From Nakamurella sp040546275 (lineage in GTDB: Bacteria; Actinomycetota; Actinomycetes; Mycobacteriales; Nakamurellaceae), in contig NZ_JBEPNO010000003.1 of NCBI RefSeq assembly GCF_040546275.1, positions 186,001-250,000 on the forward strand: a stretch of DNA of 64,000 nt, read 5' to 3'. A model generated the notes under the pieces. That model searched no databases. It saw only the letters and a list, made by a program, of their open reading frames with translations, and was not told the origin of the DNA. The position numbers were made by a program, and so were the translations under genes. Positions 36,601 to 43,872 of this stretch are shown here, in pieces (within the stretch, counting starts at the first letter, position 1; every line of letters begins with the position of its first letter).

Positions 36601-39600
36601 AACGCTCACCCTGGTCAACCAGGCTCCGGGATCCTCGACGCTGACGATCTCTTTGATCCCGGACGGGACGCCTGCCAGCCTGACGGCGAACTTCAGCTGG
36701 GCCGACAGCGCACTGCCGTTCCCCGGGATCACCCAGCCGGGCGACTACCGCATCCGCGTCACCCTCCCCGGCTACGGCAGCGCAACCAGCGGCCTCTTAA
36801 CCTGCAACGCCGGAGACCGAACCTGCGGTCCCACACTGCTTCTCACCCAGCAGCCCACCTTCACCGGCATCGTCACCACCAATCCCGCCGGCGGATCGCT
36901 GCTGGGGACGGTGGTGTCGGTGACGTCACCGGCCGGGGTGAATGCCGTCACTGCGACGGTGGCCGCCTCGACGGATGATCCGACCAACGGCACGATCCTC
37001 TGGCAGGAGGCCGGCGGTGCACCCCCTGGACTGGTTTCCTATGGCACGTACCAGATCTCGGTCAGCAACAGCAACTACCTGCCGACCACGGCGGCCTTCA
37101 CGTGTTCGACGACGACCTGTGCGCCCCCCACCCTCCTGCTGACCAGGACCAGCACGTTGCAGGTAAATCTGGTCAGCACATCCGGGGCCGCACCCGTCAA
37201 CGGGGGTCTGTTCAATCTCACCGGCACCCTGATCACCGGTAGTACGGTCAGCGCTGCCGCCACCTCGAACACCGTCTCCTTCCCCGGCCAGTCCCCGCTC
37301 GGTGACTACACGCTCAACGTGCACGCTGCCGGGTTTGCCAACGACACCTTCACCAAGTCCACCCTGTCGACGTCCAGCTGCACCAACGGCACGGTCACGA
37401 AGACCGGCTTCAGCGTCCTGCCCGGCGGGACCACCGTCTGCACGGTCCTCCTCTCGCCGCTGGGCACCATCACCGTCCACACGGTTGGCCTGAGCGCCGG
37501 GACCAGCTCGGTCCTGCCGTCGACCACCGTCACCGTCGTCAAGTTGGTCGGTGGTTCGCCGTCCGGTCCCAGCTTCGCCGGCAGCACGTCGATCAACGGC
37601 GACCTGAGCCTGACCGGTGACACCACGAACGACGGGCTCACGGCCGGCACGTGGCGGGTCACGGCGACGCAGACCGGATACACGAACAAGGTCGGCACCA
37701 TCGACATCGACGCCACCGCCAACTTCGCCATGGCGAATCCGACCGGCGGCCTCACCCTGGCCAGCGGGGTGCTGCAGGTCCAGCTGACCGTCAAGCCGGT
37801 CGAACTGCAGGTCCATCTCACCCTGAACGACGTCGAGTCGCTCCCGGCCGTGAAGGTCAGCATCGCCGGCCCTGCAACGTTCAACTGCACCATCGTCCGG
37901 ACGTCGGCCACCGGCGTCACCCCGGAGACCTACGCGTGCAGCGAGACCACGGCCACCGGCACCGTGTCCAGCGGCACCACCGTCAAGTACGTGGACTTCC
38001 CCTCCGTGCCACCGGGTGTCTACACGATCACGGTGTCCTCACCGACGTCCGCGTACCGGACGTACAGCCAGCAGACGCAGATCGCGGCGGGTACGCCGCT
38101 CCAGTACGTCTACATCCCGCTGGACCAGAGGGCCAGCACCCAGAGCGGGACGGTCTTCCTCGGCAACACCCCGAACACCGGGATCACCGTGACGATGCGG
38201 GCCGCTCAGGACATCACGGCCATCCAGAACGACCTCAAAGGTGACCCGCTGTCGGTCCAGCCGAATTCCTCCGGTCTCTACACCTTCACGAACGTGCCGG
38301 ACGGCGTCTACACGGTCGTCGCAGAGTTCCCGGGCTACACCTTCGCGACGTACCCGTCGTCCGTGACGGAGGACTCCGGCCTGAACAAATCACCGCCGGC
38401 ACTGGCCGGTTTCAGCCTGACGGCGCGGGCGACCAGATCAGTCGACGTCACGGTGACCTCTGCCGCCGGCGGCACCGCTGCGGATCTGAGCGGGGCGACC
38501 GTGACACTCACCCGCACCGGGACAGCGGTGACCGGATTCACCGATGCCGCAGTGGTTCTCACGCTGCCGGCCACCGGACCGTTCACGGTCAACGTGCCCC
38601 AGATGCCTACCGGTACCTGGACCGCGGCGATCACCGGTGAGAAGAACTCGCCGTACCAGGGCAACTTCACCGGGCAGACCGTAGTCGTCCCGCAGGGGCC
38701 GGTCAGCGCGTCGCCGCCCGTGGTGGCGGCTGCGCTGGCGGTCCAGCAGGCCCTGACCACCCTGACCGTCACCTGGGACACCGACATCATCGATCCGAAC
38801 ATGCCCACCTGTCTGACCGCACCCGCCAGCGCGCCGGCCACGCTGGCCCTGGTGCTGACCGATACCGTGGCCAACACCACCAAAACGATTGCGGCACAGG
38901 TGGTTGTCGGCACGTCGACGGCAACCGCGACGGCTGCCGTCTACCTACCGCAGGGGTCCTACTCGTTCAAACCGACAGTCGAACCGACCATGTGGACGGC
39001 TACCTCGACCACCTTCACCGTCGCGAACCCGTCGGCCGGCAATGCGACGTCCAACCCGGCCGCGCCGACCGTCGCACTGGCCCCGGCGAAGGTACCGGTG
39101 GCGGTCTCGATGCTCGTCGACGGCGTCGGTGCCGGCGCGAACGGCCTGACCGTCACGGCCACCAAGGGCACCTCGAGCCCAACGGCCGTGCTCGACAGCA
39201 ATGGCCAGGCGAGCCTCTGCCTGGCTCCTGGCTCCGGGTGGGTGTTCTCGCTCTCCTCGACGACGGTCAACCTCTCCGCGCCGACACAGACGGTCAACGT
39301 GCAGGCGGCCCCTATCGCCACGGATCCCGCCCGGGACAACGCGGTCGCCTTCACGGCCTTCACGGTGACCCCGCAGGTGTCGCTGGCGACCGTCACCGGA
39401 CGGACCAGCACTGCTGCCAGCGATGTCGTGGTAACCATCACCCGTGACGGCACCCAGGTGTACAGCAAGACGGCACCGGGTGTAGCTCCAGCTGCCCCTG
39501 CCACTTCCCCGGCGGTGATTCTGGGTCAGTGCTCCGTGTGCCTCTACTCGATCAAGGCCACCCCACCGACCGGACCCTTCGGCGCCAGCACCGCACAGAC

Positions 39601-39919
39601 GTTCACCCCTTCGGCCGGGCTGTCCGTACCGGTGACCCTGCCGTACATCGCGGCCATGGTGACGGTCACCGTGACCCACGGCAGTCCTGCCGTCGCGACC
39701 CCCGGAGCTGCTGTCACCATCAACGTCGCCGGGATCACTGCACCCGACACCGACCTCAACGGGAAGAGTCTGATCCAGGACGTGCCGGTCATCGCGACTG
39801 CCCGTACGTTGACCGCGACCTGGACCGACACCGCGCCGGCCACCCCGAAGAACTACAGCGGCACTGCGAACAAGGTCTTGGTGGCCGGTGCCAACACCGT
39901 CACCGTCCCGATGACCTGA
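30623..39919 (+). CDS. Giant membrane-anchored repeat protein, 3098 residues
   Basis: The third and largest paralogue. Residues 1-215 are Ig-like (GAGDSATFEVFVTHRGLEPA), and a membrane helix lies at about 237-258 after basic residues. A Gly/Ala/Ser linker (270-350) contains repeated GGAG. About 2,700 residues of extracytoplasmic beta repeats follow: carboxypeptidase-regulatory-like domains to about 1000, then a series of about 100-residue modules (about 1340-2170), each ending in a Cys pair (e.g. FACSSGTC, VACAVGDVC), then further beta domains. ATG overlaps the previous stop as ATGA. There is no LPXTG or fibre motif. At this size it could cross the wall. The function is inferred from linkage to the eCIS. 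Confidence 0.85.
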   Translation: MTDFPPSRPPVGPAAGDVSPLVELAPLIRCGAGDSATFEVFVTHRGLEPAHLRVTVLGLDGRWVPPPLPVGPIEPGETTRITLSLVPERGTLGAQYPFVVAAEASPVSGKGSPVMGVAESTLAVDGRDPITMTVSPQTPVAAFSRRVKVQITNPGHVDRELRLSGSAARGAALSLSSTMIVVPAGRTVTVPGRVRVTHPRLIGHPNTHTFVVAARGQGAPEFAEGTLRSKPMIGGRITGLLIAVLVIALWAGAAVVGIPKLSNYFAGKNDAPATAASSPSGGAAASGAASSGGAPSGGGSSGAPSSGAGGTGSAAAGGSGGAGGAGGAGGAGGAGGAGGAGGAGDAAAGRLSGTITGITPKGVQVTLEPTSLVEAAAAGAAPAAGVTDPSTATALRSVSTALGKVPADAVRIATAATDTGIRTTTSAADGSFSFSGISAPGYYLLTMAKAGFATQRFMVNAATLVGATPLKVALVPGNGSMSGKVTSSAVGGKVGAASVTITDGTVSLQTSSSSKTGIWTVKGLSTPGTYLVTVSSPGYGASSKLVTLAAGGTGKADLALTPGVAAIGGTVSGVDELGHLGGIGGVTVTATGTSQGVKASRTATTVTSGPVGTFSLPDLPVPGDYTVTVSGSGYAAQTQQVSLAAGSSLATVNVSLTRADGTVSGTVVGDGAEGGLIGAGLILTGSAASYKTMTTSVPAGAYRFTGVPPGTYVLQGSQYGRVASSATVVVTAAGTAIANLHLIGAPDTELPATARIKGRAVDSRTQGPLTCDRAAIANAVCEVTASVPVPVRDKSGRSVSTRTITSVAGPAEDYTLPSLDSKQDTGLVAGLYAVTLSAPGYEPTTVQIQVSQGQVTPAPQVSLPPLGLISGTITSHAGTPVTPSCVVSVPAGTAVPTACTRTTPTTCVATASPTARCSVTGLGGTYEIRGLLHGGYQVVVLPTDREYLATTPLAVQLELGGDYRFDTALDRLGRATVTVLAPNLSSLALGAAKGAVVGMVDAGGIGRGSPLAGDSTANDGILTITNLLGSYSARASGDIPTGLTTGTTTVPGTASVATGSIGLNQTVAITEVLTGPIGAVVGHVTVSVDGEVRDVANTPVQVSGVVGFSGRTPVSGSVTVPTDANGCYAIVPVGWKNQYPLKSSDCPVAITGKSASVMRNTDGSAASLVALPIGVSVAANDDPVTHNPSTQNYSASGVLIGFTGQVSVIPPISLLAQPSDFPNLSLDLKAPAGVALDASNTSIVVTRKPAGAGNITVKADADGTLSFSDSLLVAGKAVPGLYTLSATKLGFSSAAATAANGAGMASGYATLWCDLGRNCRFGTRAAAAAAWTMSQLPTISGSIVAPSLPPGVALVDADITVNAAPSAAGSISVKVAADGGVIFRDATLLGAQSSGLAGGLAQPTAAGAPYRFTVSLRGYVPLQVAITCSATYFNGCTAFDATLVPLPRFSGTIKLVPAPAISGETLAGVTISVSPQPAPPGTPVAVGIADTAGLTSSLTWQDPNQPAGVISFGNYSLTFAKTGYQPVTVPFACPTGSLTCAFNNGAPATLTMFPTGAGTVKVTELLPGGADIWPSAVVTLTKAPPGTAGLKVTVERDGNDPKIGHFVWVDTGLPANLAGVIQPGTYALTVAVPGYGSATSPPVACAVGDVCAPTAGNLARLAVFAGTVTTTPTVAADTSGIAGVTATVTAQPIPSAPGSGITVDIAADGTLSWNDPAQPAGIVASGSYTVVFAKSGYASISTTFACSSGTCGPGSVNLLEFPLGGGTVSVAGFLPGTTTVNWNKAIVTVASDVPGGTTSTVKVDTTSTGLLTSLIWSDPGLPYPGLTVPGNYTITVSMPGYATYISERSFSCVAGSACAPPAIELGLLPVFSGTVIATSTITGAADTTSGVNVAVNAQPNPNTSPVSVTVDPTTGQINWADPSQPAGVIVAGSYSLTFTKAGYAPKAVQFTCATDGTGCNIGTVALLMDPHGTGSVSVTVPPPNGAAIDWTKATLTLVNQAPGSSTLTISLIPDGTPASLTANFSWADSALPFPGITQPGDYRIRVTLPGYGSATSGLLTCNAGDRTCGPTLLLTQQPTFTGIVTTNPAGGSLLGTVVSVTSPAGVNAVTATVAASTDDPTNGTILWQEAGGAPPGLVSYGTYQISVSNSNYLPTTAAFTCSTTTCAPPTLLLTRTSTLQVNLVSTSGAAPVNGGLFNLTGTLITGSTVSAAATSNTVSFPGQSPLGDYTLNVHAAGFANDTFTKSTLSTSSCTNGTVTKTGFSVLPGGTTVCTVLLSPLGTITVHTVGLSAGTSSVLPSTTVTVVKLVGGSPSGPSFAGSTSINGDLSLTGDTTNDGLTAGTWRVTATQTGYTNKVGTIDIDATANFAMANPTGGLTLASGVLQVQLTVKPVELQVHLTLNDVESLPAVKVSIAGPATFNCTIVRTSATGVTPETYACSETTATGTVSSGTTVKYVDFPSVPPGVYTITVSSPTSAYRTYSQQTQIAAGTPLQYVYIPLDQRASTQSGTVFLGNTPNTGITVTMRAAQDITAIQNDLKGDPLSVQPNSSGLYTFTNVPDGVYTVVAEFPGYTFATYPSSVTEDSGLNKSPPALAGFSLTARATRSVDVTVTSAAGGTAADLSGATVTLTRTGTAVTGFTDAAVVLTLPATGPFTVNVPQMPTGTWTAAITGEKNSPYQGNFTGQTVVVPQGPVSASPPVVAAALAVQQALTTLTVTWDTDIIDPNMPTCLTAPASAPATLALVLTDTVANTTKTIAAQVVVGTSTATATAAVYLPQGSYSFKPTVEPTMWTATSTTFTVANPSAGNATSNPAAPTVALAPAKVPVAVSMLVDGVGAGANGLTVTATKGTSSPTAVLDSNGQASLCLAPGSGWVFSLSSTTVNLSAPTQTVNVQAAPIATDPARDNAVAFTAFTVTPQVSLATVTGRTSTAASDVVVTITRDGTQVYSKTAPGVAPAAPATSPAVILGQCSVCLYSIKATPPTGPFGASTAQTFTPSAGLSVPVTLPYIAAMVTVTVTHGSPAVATPGAAVTINVAGITAPDTDLNGKSLIQDVPVIATARTLTATWTDTAPATPKNYSGTANKVLVAGANTVTVPMT

Positions 39920-39930
39920 ACTGACGGTCC

Positions 39931-40012
39931 GCACCGGGTTCTCGCGCACAATCAAACGCGGTCGACTTCAACCCGACGCGGTCGCCGACGCCGGCCGATC
40001 GCGAGCCGGTGC
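39931..40012. terminator. Long-loop inverted repeat after the giant gene
   Basis: GCACCGGGTTCTCGCG at 39931-39946 pairs with CGCGAGCCGGTGC at 40000-40012, leaving a 3-base bulge. The loop of about 53 bases contains two copies of ACGCGGTCG. It starts 12 bases after the 3098-codon gene. The terminator role is tentative because the loop is long and there is no T-run. Confidence 0.3.
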
Positions 40013-40080
40013 GTAGTAGCGTGACGGTTTCAAGATCGATCATCAAGGGCCACAGGCTGTTCACGTACGGGAGCTCAGCA

Positions 40081-40602
40081 GTGACGCAACATCCGGAGAC
40101 CTCGGGCCGGGAGCACCGCTTCGTCCTGGTGGACTGGGCTGATCCGCGCGCGGTCGAGTTGCGGCGCCGGATGGACACCGAGATCTTCGCCCGGTACGAA
40201 AGGCCCGACGACGACCCGGAACCGGCCGAGCTCACCCAGCGGCGTCGAGACGCCCTCCGGGTGGATCCGGCGGACATCCGGGCCACCGTGCTGGTGCTGG
40301 ATGGTGGCCAGGCAATCGCTCATGCGGCCCTGCGCGAGTTGCGGGGCGACTGGGAGGTCAAGCGGGTCATCGTCGATCCTGATTGCCGCGGTCGGGGCAT
40401 AGGCCGAGCCTTGATGCTCGAACTCGAGACGATCGCTCTTGCTGCCGACGTCTCCCGGCTGATCCTGCAGACCGGCGATCGTCAACCCGACGCCGTCGCG
40501 CTCTACGCGGGCCTGGGGTACACGCCCATTCCGATCTACGAGCCCTACCTCGAGACCATGCCGTTCTCGCTGTGCTTCGAGAAGCATCTGCGCGCGGCGT
40601 AG
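40081..40602 (+). CDS. GNAT-family N-acetyltransferase
   Basis: A 173-residue acetyltransferase. The acetyl-CoA-binding motif A is VIVDPDCRGRGIGRALM (about 100-116). Other GNAT features are the preceding beta strands (ATVLVLDGGQAIAHAALREL) and the late LYAGLGYTPIP. The GTG at 40081 is chosen because GGGAG lies eight bases upstream. It is transcribed in the same direction as the giant gene but 161 bases away, so it is probably independent. The substrate is unknown. Confidence 0.9.
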   Translation: MTQHPETSGREHRFVLVDWADPRAVELRRRMDTEIFARYERPDDDPEPAELTQRRRDALRVDPADIRATVLVLDGGQAIAHAALRELRGDWEVKRVIVDPDCRGRGIGRALMLELETIALAADVSRLILQTGDRQPDAVALYAGLGYTPIPIYEPYLETMPFSLCFEKHLRAA

Positions 40603-40691
40603 CGGCCCCCCAGTACGGCTCTACCGCCTCCATCCATCACCGCAGGCAGCAACCAACTACCCCATCCGGCGACACAGCCACGCCAGGACGG

Positions 40692-41246
40692 TCAGCGGGC
40701 GATGAGATCGCCTACCCTGCGCAGGGTTTCCTGCAGGTTCGCCTCGCTGGTGGCACCCATCGCCTCGTCGACCGTCAGCCAGCGCAGTAATGCGTCCGGC
40801 TTCTCGGGCCGCACGGTGTCGGGAAGGTCGGTCGACAGCACGAACCGGAGGTCTGCATGCTCGTGCGCTGGGCTGTCCCCCTTGGCGACCACGCCGACGA
40901 TCACGGCATGCACCAGCTCCGAGCTCGGCCACGGTGCGAGGTCCGGCAGGCCTGTTTCCTCCAAGCCCTCCCGCAGCGCGATCTCCATCGGCGAGGACTC
41001 CCCCGGATCGCCATGACCACCGATCTGCAACCAGGCCTGCTGACGCGCATGCCACCGCAGTAGGACCCGTCCGGTCGGTGGGTGCACGACCACCGCCGAC
41101 GCCGTGAGATGCAGTGGGATCGATTGGGACCAAGGATCTTCCGCCCCATCCGCCACCTCCAGTATGCGGTCCACGTCGGCCTTCTCTGCGGCGTCGACCG
41201 GCCGGTACCCGGCGAGGAGTTCAACAACAGGACGGGTGGGGGGCAT
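40692..41246 (-). CDS. Nudix hydrolase
   Basis: A 184-residue Nudix pyrophosphohydrolase. The Nudix box GX5EX7REUXEEXGU is intact (GHGDPGES then REGLEETGL, about 77-99). The preceding ASAVVVHPPTGRVLLRWHA and the later VLSTDLPDTVRPEKPDALL-type region fit the fold. It converges with the GNAT gene. The substrate (nucleotide sugar, dinucleotide or damaged nucleotide) cannot be told. Confidence 0.92.
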   Translation of the reverse strand: MPPTRPVVELLAGYRPVDAAEKADVDRILEVADGAEDPWSQSIPLHLTASAVVVHPPTGRVLLRWHARQQAWLQIGGHGDPGESSPMEIALREGLEETGLPDLAPWPSSELVHAVIVGVVAKGDSPAHEHADLRFVLSTDLPDTVRPEKPDALLRWLTVDEAMGATSEANLQETLRRVGDLIAR

Positions 41247-41456
41247 GCACCCGATGGTAGGTCAATCGCCCGCGGCCGGGTCCAGAGTGTCGGATAGCGT
41301 GGTTCCGCAGTTTCGAACAGCGTGGTTCCGGAGCCCGGTGACCAGACGGCCTGGCAATTCGCGCGACTAGCTCATTTGGCCTGCAGCGGTCGGACGATGC
41401 CTTGAGAGATGATCCACTGAGGTCCGCAGCGTAGAAGCCACCAGGAAGGATGTCCC

Positions 41457-41666
41457 ATGTTCGTCGTCGTCATCATCGGTGAGAGCCAGGAGCATGCGTT
41501 CGCAGCTCCCCGCGCGGTTGGTCCGTTCGAAACCTTCGATCTGGCTCAGGCTTTCAGCCTGAGCCTCCACCAGAAGTGGGAGGCCGAGGACGGCGATTCC
41601 GCCCCGACGGCCACCGTCGTCCATTTGGAGGACGCATATCCGGGGGTTGTAGTCGGCGAACTCTGA
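41457..41666 (+). CDS. Hypothetical 69-residue protein
   Basis: A small acidic protein starting MFVVVIIGESQEHAF, with a central helix (FDLAQAFSLSLHQKWEAE) and a C-terminal strand (TVVHLEDAYPGVVVGEL). AGGAAGG lies seven bases before the ATG, which supports translation. I do not recognise the family. It resembles other short actinobacterial proteins with one beta-alpha-beta unit. Confidence 0.6.
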   Translation: MFVVVIIGESQEHAFAAPRAVGPFETFDLAQAFSLSLHQKWEAEDGDSAPTATVVHLEDAYPGVVVGEL

Positions 41667-41674
41667 CCGTACGT

Positions 41675-41734
41675 CGTGGCTCGTGGCTCGTGGCTCGTGG
41701 CTCGTGGCTCGTGGCTCGTGGCTCGTGGCTCGTG
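41675..41734. repeat. 7-bp tandem repeat CGTGGCT, eight and a half copies
   Basis: Eight exact copies of CGTGGCT run from 41675 to 41730, then CGTG. They fill most of the gap between the 69-residue gene and the convergent HNH gene. Confidence 0.95.
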
Positions 41735-41749
41735 AAGTACCCTCCATTC

Positions 41750-43543
41750 TCAGACTCCCATTGGTCGGTGCATGTTGTTGCGGAGGGGTTTTTGCTCCGA
41801 GTCCATCCATTTCGGCGGAATCAGCTCCGGTATTCCGTCCTCGCCCATCTGCACCACCCACTCGCCTTTGTGAATTTCGGTGTGATGACAGGGGCAGAAC
41901 AGAACACCGCCTTTGTAGCTGGTGTTGCCGCCGTCTCGGTGCCACCAATCAACGTGGTGGCAGTCGCACCAGCCGGGTGGTCTGTCACATCCGGGCCAGA
42001 TGCATCCGAGATCGCGCAAGGTGATGGCGCGGCGTATGGCGAGTGGGAAGGTGCGGCGTTCCCGCCCGATGTCCAGCACTTCACTTTTGCTGTCCAGGAT
42101 GGCCGGGATGATCTGCGCGTCGCACAGGAACTTTCGGGCTTGGGCGGCGGTGATCGCCCCGCCGGAGTCGTACCCGGCGGAGGTCAGCGCGCCTTTCACG
42201 ACGTCCCAGTTCATCACCATCGTGATGTGGGGCCGTTCGCCGCCCTGGGTCGGTCCCAGGCCCGCGTCCAGGAACCCGCGGAGCGCCGCGATGAGGGCGT
42301 GGGCGCGGCGGTTCGCCGGCGACCGCGGGTCCCGCACCTTCGTCCCGCAGTGGGTCCGGGCGCCGGGTTTACCACCGGGACCGCCACCGGGACCGGTTCC
42401 GGTTCCGGTTCCGGTTCCGGCGGGGTGGGCGTCGCTGGCACCGGAAGCCTCGGCACCCGAACCCCCGTCGGTACCCGAACCCCCGTCGGTACCCGAACCT
42501 CCGTCGGTCTCGGTGTCGGTGTCGGTGTCGGTGTTCGGGACGATCGGGTCCGCGTCGCTGTCGGCGTTGCCGCTGTCGCGCGTGAACCCGTCGGCATGAT
42601 CGTGGTCGTCCTCGACGTCGGCATCGTCCTCGACGTCGACGCGGGCGGAAGGATCCGTCGCAGCGCAGTTCTCACTGTCCGTGCTGTCCGTGCTGTCCGT
42701 GCTGTCCGTGCTGGCGGTGCTGTCCGTGCTGTCGGTGCTGTCGGTCTCGCCGCTGCTGGTGCCGCTGCCGCCGGTGCTGCCGCTGCCGGTGGTGGGGGTG
42801 GTGGTGCTACCGGGGGTGGGGGCGCTGGGGTGGGGTGCGGACAGTCCGTCGATGGCTTTTTTGACCACTTCGACGCTGTAGTCGTCCAGTTGCCCTTTGA
42901 TCGGGGTCAACCCGGTGCGCAGGTTGCGGCGTCCGAAGCTGAATTCCATCTTGGCGGCGGCGGTTTCCTCGTCCAGGTCCCCGTCGGGGTCGGCTTTGTC
43001 CAGGACGCTGCGGCAGACCTTCTCGAAGGGGTTGGGGTCCAGCCGGGTGGCGTGGTCGACGAGGAAGTCCTCCCAGAATTCCAGGTCCTGGACCGGCAGC
43101 AGGGTGGGGAGTTTGGTCATGGTGGCGGTGATCAGTTTGATGTGTTCGCCAGTGAGGGTGCCGGCGGCCATCGCGGCCGCCAGGGCGGGCATTGCCGGTG
43201 GTAGGACGGCGCCGGTGTCGGTCTCGCGGGGGAGGACCTGCCGGGCGGCGTTGACCCGGCCGTAGGCTTCGGCGGGGGAGATGTTGAACTTTTGCCGCAG
43301 CAGCGCCGCGGTGCAGGTGCACCCGTATTTGGTGGCGATGTTCTCGCTGTCCAGTTCGCCGGCGAGGTGGACGTTGGCGGTGTAGACCTCGTTGGCCAGT
43401 TGCTGTAGTTGCTTGCCGAGGGTGAGCATGTCGGCGTGTTGGATTCGCCACCACTGCGTTTCCCGCAGTTGCCCGACGACCCGCAGCGCGAGGTGCAGCA
43501 GGTCCTGGGTCTGCTGGGTGTCGGGGAATGCGGTGTCCTTCAT
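41750..43543 (-). CDS. DUF222 / HNH endonuclease-domain protein (13E12-repeat type)
   Basis: A 597-residue protein of the actinobacterial DUF222-HNH family. The N-terminal DUF222 helical region (about 10-250) includes LHLALRVVGQLRETQWW and SPAEAYGRVNAARQVLP. A low-complexity insert (about 255-415) is rich in Thr, Ser, Asp and Gly (TDSTDSTDS; GGSGTDGGSG; GTGTGTGTG). The C-terminal HNH motif is CIWPGCDRPPGWCDCHHVDW, with a second half FCPCHHTEIHKGEW, and has zinc-binding Cys pairs. The family is highly multicopy in actinobacteria and is presumed mobile or nuclease-like without a settled role. Start at 43543, or an in-frame start at 43567. Confidence 0.88.
   Translation of the reverse strand: MKDTAFPDTQQTQDLLHLALRVVGQLRETQWWRIQHADMLTLGKQLQQLANEVYTANVHLAGELDSENIATKYGCTCTAALLRQKFNISPAEAYGRVNAARQVLPRETDTGAVLPPAMPALAAAMAAGTLTGEHIKLITATMTKLPTLLPVQDLEFWEDFLVDHATRLDPNPFEKVCRSVLDKADPDGDLDEETAAAKMEFSFGRRNLRTGLTPIKGQLDDYSVEVVKKAIDGLSAPHPSAPTPGSTTTPTTGSGSTGGSGTSSGETDSTDSTDSTASTDSTDSTDSTDSENCAATDPSARVDVEDDADVEDDHDHADGFTRDSGNADSDADPIVPNTDTDTDTETDGGSGTDGGSGTDGGSGAEASGASDAHPAGTGTGTGTGPGGGPGGKPGARTHCGTKVRDPRSPANRRAHALIAALRGFLDAGLGPTQGGERPHITMVMNWDVVKGALTSAGYDSGGAITAAQARKFLCDAQIIPAILDSKSEVLDIGRERRTFPLAIRRAITLRDLGCIWPGCDRPPGWCDCHHVDWWHRDGGNTSYKGGVLFCPCHHTEIHKGEWVVQMGEDGIPELIPPKWMDSEQKPLRNNMHRPMGV
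42675..42750. repeat. 9-bp in-frame repeats CTGTCCGTG in the HNH gene linker
   Basis: Four consecutive copies of CTGTCCGTG at 42675-42710, followed by variants to about 42750, encode the TDS repeats. Related short repeats lie at about 42395-42420 (GGTTCC), 42461-42505 (18-base CGGTACCCGAACCCCCGT type) and 42511-42535 (GGTGTC). Confidence 0.85.
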
Positions 43544-43721
43544 GAACAAGACGTTATACCCGGGCACCGACAGTTCCCCTTTTCCGCGGGAATCCGGCGG
43601 TGGCCGACAAAGACTCTGCGACGCAATTGCCGGTTAATTGCGCTGATCATCTGTGACGGCGCGTACGAAGTCGTCTACTTCTGTCTCACCATTCCCAAAA
43701 TCGGCAAGTTGATGAGCGCCT

Positions 43722-43821
43722 GCGAAGTTGATAAGCGCGGCAGCGGGCGAAGTTGACAAGCGCGGCAGCGGGCGAAGTTGATCAGCGCGGCAGCGGGCGA
43801 AGTTGATCAGCGCGGCAGCGC
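43722..43821. repeat. 25-bp tandem repeat, four copies
   Basis: Units starting at 43722, 43747, 43772 and 43797 share GCGAAGTTGATCAGCGCGGC followed by AGCGG, with one or two substitutions. A degenerate fifth copy lies just upstream (about 43703). They fill the roughly 330-base gene-free gap (43544-43872) between the HNH gene and the zinc-ribbon gene. There are no spacers, so this is not a CRISPR array. Confidence 0.9.
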
Positions 43822-43872
43822 ATGACCGACCACGAACTTGACCAACCACGAGCAGGACCACGACCACGACGG

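Noticed and set aside
30623..39919. Phage-type tail fibre or LPXTG surface adhesin
   Set aside because: There is no fibre, collagen-like trimerisation or sortase motif. An internal membrane helix near residue 245 points to a membrane-anchored envelope protein instead.
43722..43821. CRISPR-like array
   Set aside because: The units are directly adjacent 25-base tandem repeats with no spacers, and no cas genes are present.
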